This document shows positions 11,683 to 11,875 of a stretch of DNA of 11,875 nt, piece by piece; within the stretch, counting starts at the first letter, position 1, and each line of letters opens with the position of its first letter. The position numbers and the translations under genes were made by a program. Source of the stretch: JANMDR01 sp043760555 (GTDB taxonomy: Bacteria > Pseudomonadota > Gammaproteobacteria > Burkholderiales > Usitatibacteraceae); NCBI GenBank assembly GCA_043760555.1, contig JAYUOW010000197.1, positions 1-11,875 of the forward strand. The letters run 5' to 3'. The notes beneath the pieces are model-generated. The model was not told the DNA's origin. It searched no databases and saw only the letters and a program-made list of their open reading frames with translations.

Positions 11683-11875
11683 AGTTTTTGGTTGATGCAC
11701 ACCTACCAAAGCGCCTCGTAAATTTCTTGTGTGAGCAAGGGTTTGATGCAATTCATACACTCGAATTACCCGACGGCAACCGCACAACGGATGCGCAAAT
11801 TAATGCCTTCTCGTTAGCGGAGCAGCGTGTTGTCATTACAAAATGATGCTGATTTCATCGCAACATTCATCATTT
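11679..11875 (+). pseudogene. DUF5615 PIN-like toxin, frameshifted and cut by window end
   Basis: Translation from the ATG at 11679 gives MKFLVDAHLPKRLVNFLCEQGFDAIHTLELPDGNRTTDAQINAFSLAEQRVVITK and then TGA at 11844-11846, 55 residues. DUF5615 proteins start MKFLVDAxLP and continue 'VVTKDxDF' at exactly this point. Skipping one base (T at 11844) restores DADFIATFII to the window end, the expected PIN-like acidic core. The toxin is therefore broken by a one-base insertion, or the base is a sequencing error next to a run of four A. Without the second DxDF motif the protein should be inactive. The real end of the gene lies beyond this window. Confidence 0.8.

Overview
The window looks like a chromosomal segment of a betaproteobacterium. 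The inference rests on RoxA followed by a DUF7931-type protein, then CreA and RdgC, all with beta/gammaproteobacterial sequence character, and on moderate GC. I cannot name a genus from sequence alone. No rRNA, CRISPR array or replication origin is visible.

Left part (1-5560) is accessory. A complete REP-associated tyrosine transposase (rayT) element spans 77-985 and is bounded by 22-bp inverted repeats that differ at one base. It abuts, and has apparently truncated, a small secreted Ig-like protein gene on the minus strand. A larger secreted protein of unknown function follows (1411-2547, minus), with its own terminator and with 21-bp repeats coding part of its N-terminus. Then come three decayed rayT copies (2595-2837, 3626-4182, 4929-5076) that alternate with two complete type II toxin-antitoxin modules: a ribbon-helix-helix/PIN (VapBC-like) pair at 2916-3574 and a HigBA pair at 4247-4920. 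After the last remnant come a palindromic repeat and a small SdpI-family membrane protein.

Middle part: tRNA-Pro(TGG) and tRNA-Arg(TCT) at 5676-6056 separate the accessory zone from the next block. That block opens with a DUF1016/YhcG-type PDDEXK nuclease (6173-7351) that carries a 39-bp palindrome inside its coding sequence.

Right part (7367-11342) reads as ordinary chromosome. It holds the ribosomal protein L16 arginine hydroxylase RoxA with a DUF7931-type partner 7 bp downstream, CreA, RdgC, and a multi-spanning membrane protein with an NPYAAP N-terminus. A second copy of the palindromic repeat lies just before creA. The window ends in a third toxin-antitoxin module (DUF433 antitoxin plus DUF5615 PIN-like toxin), whose toxin reading frame is broken by one extra base.

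The main theme is REP/rayT elements interleaved with toxin-antitoxin modules. No completely new system is proven. The points most worth testing are the rayT/TA alternation, the tandem duplications at rayT element edges, a dnaX-like slippery run in the RHH antitoxin, the leaderless higB promoter, and the paired palindromic repeats.
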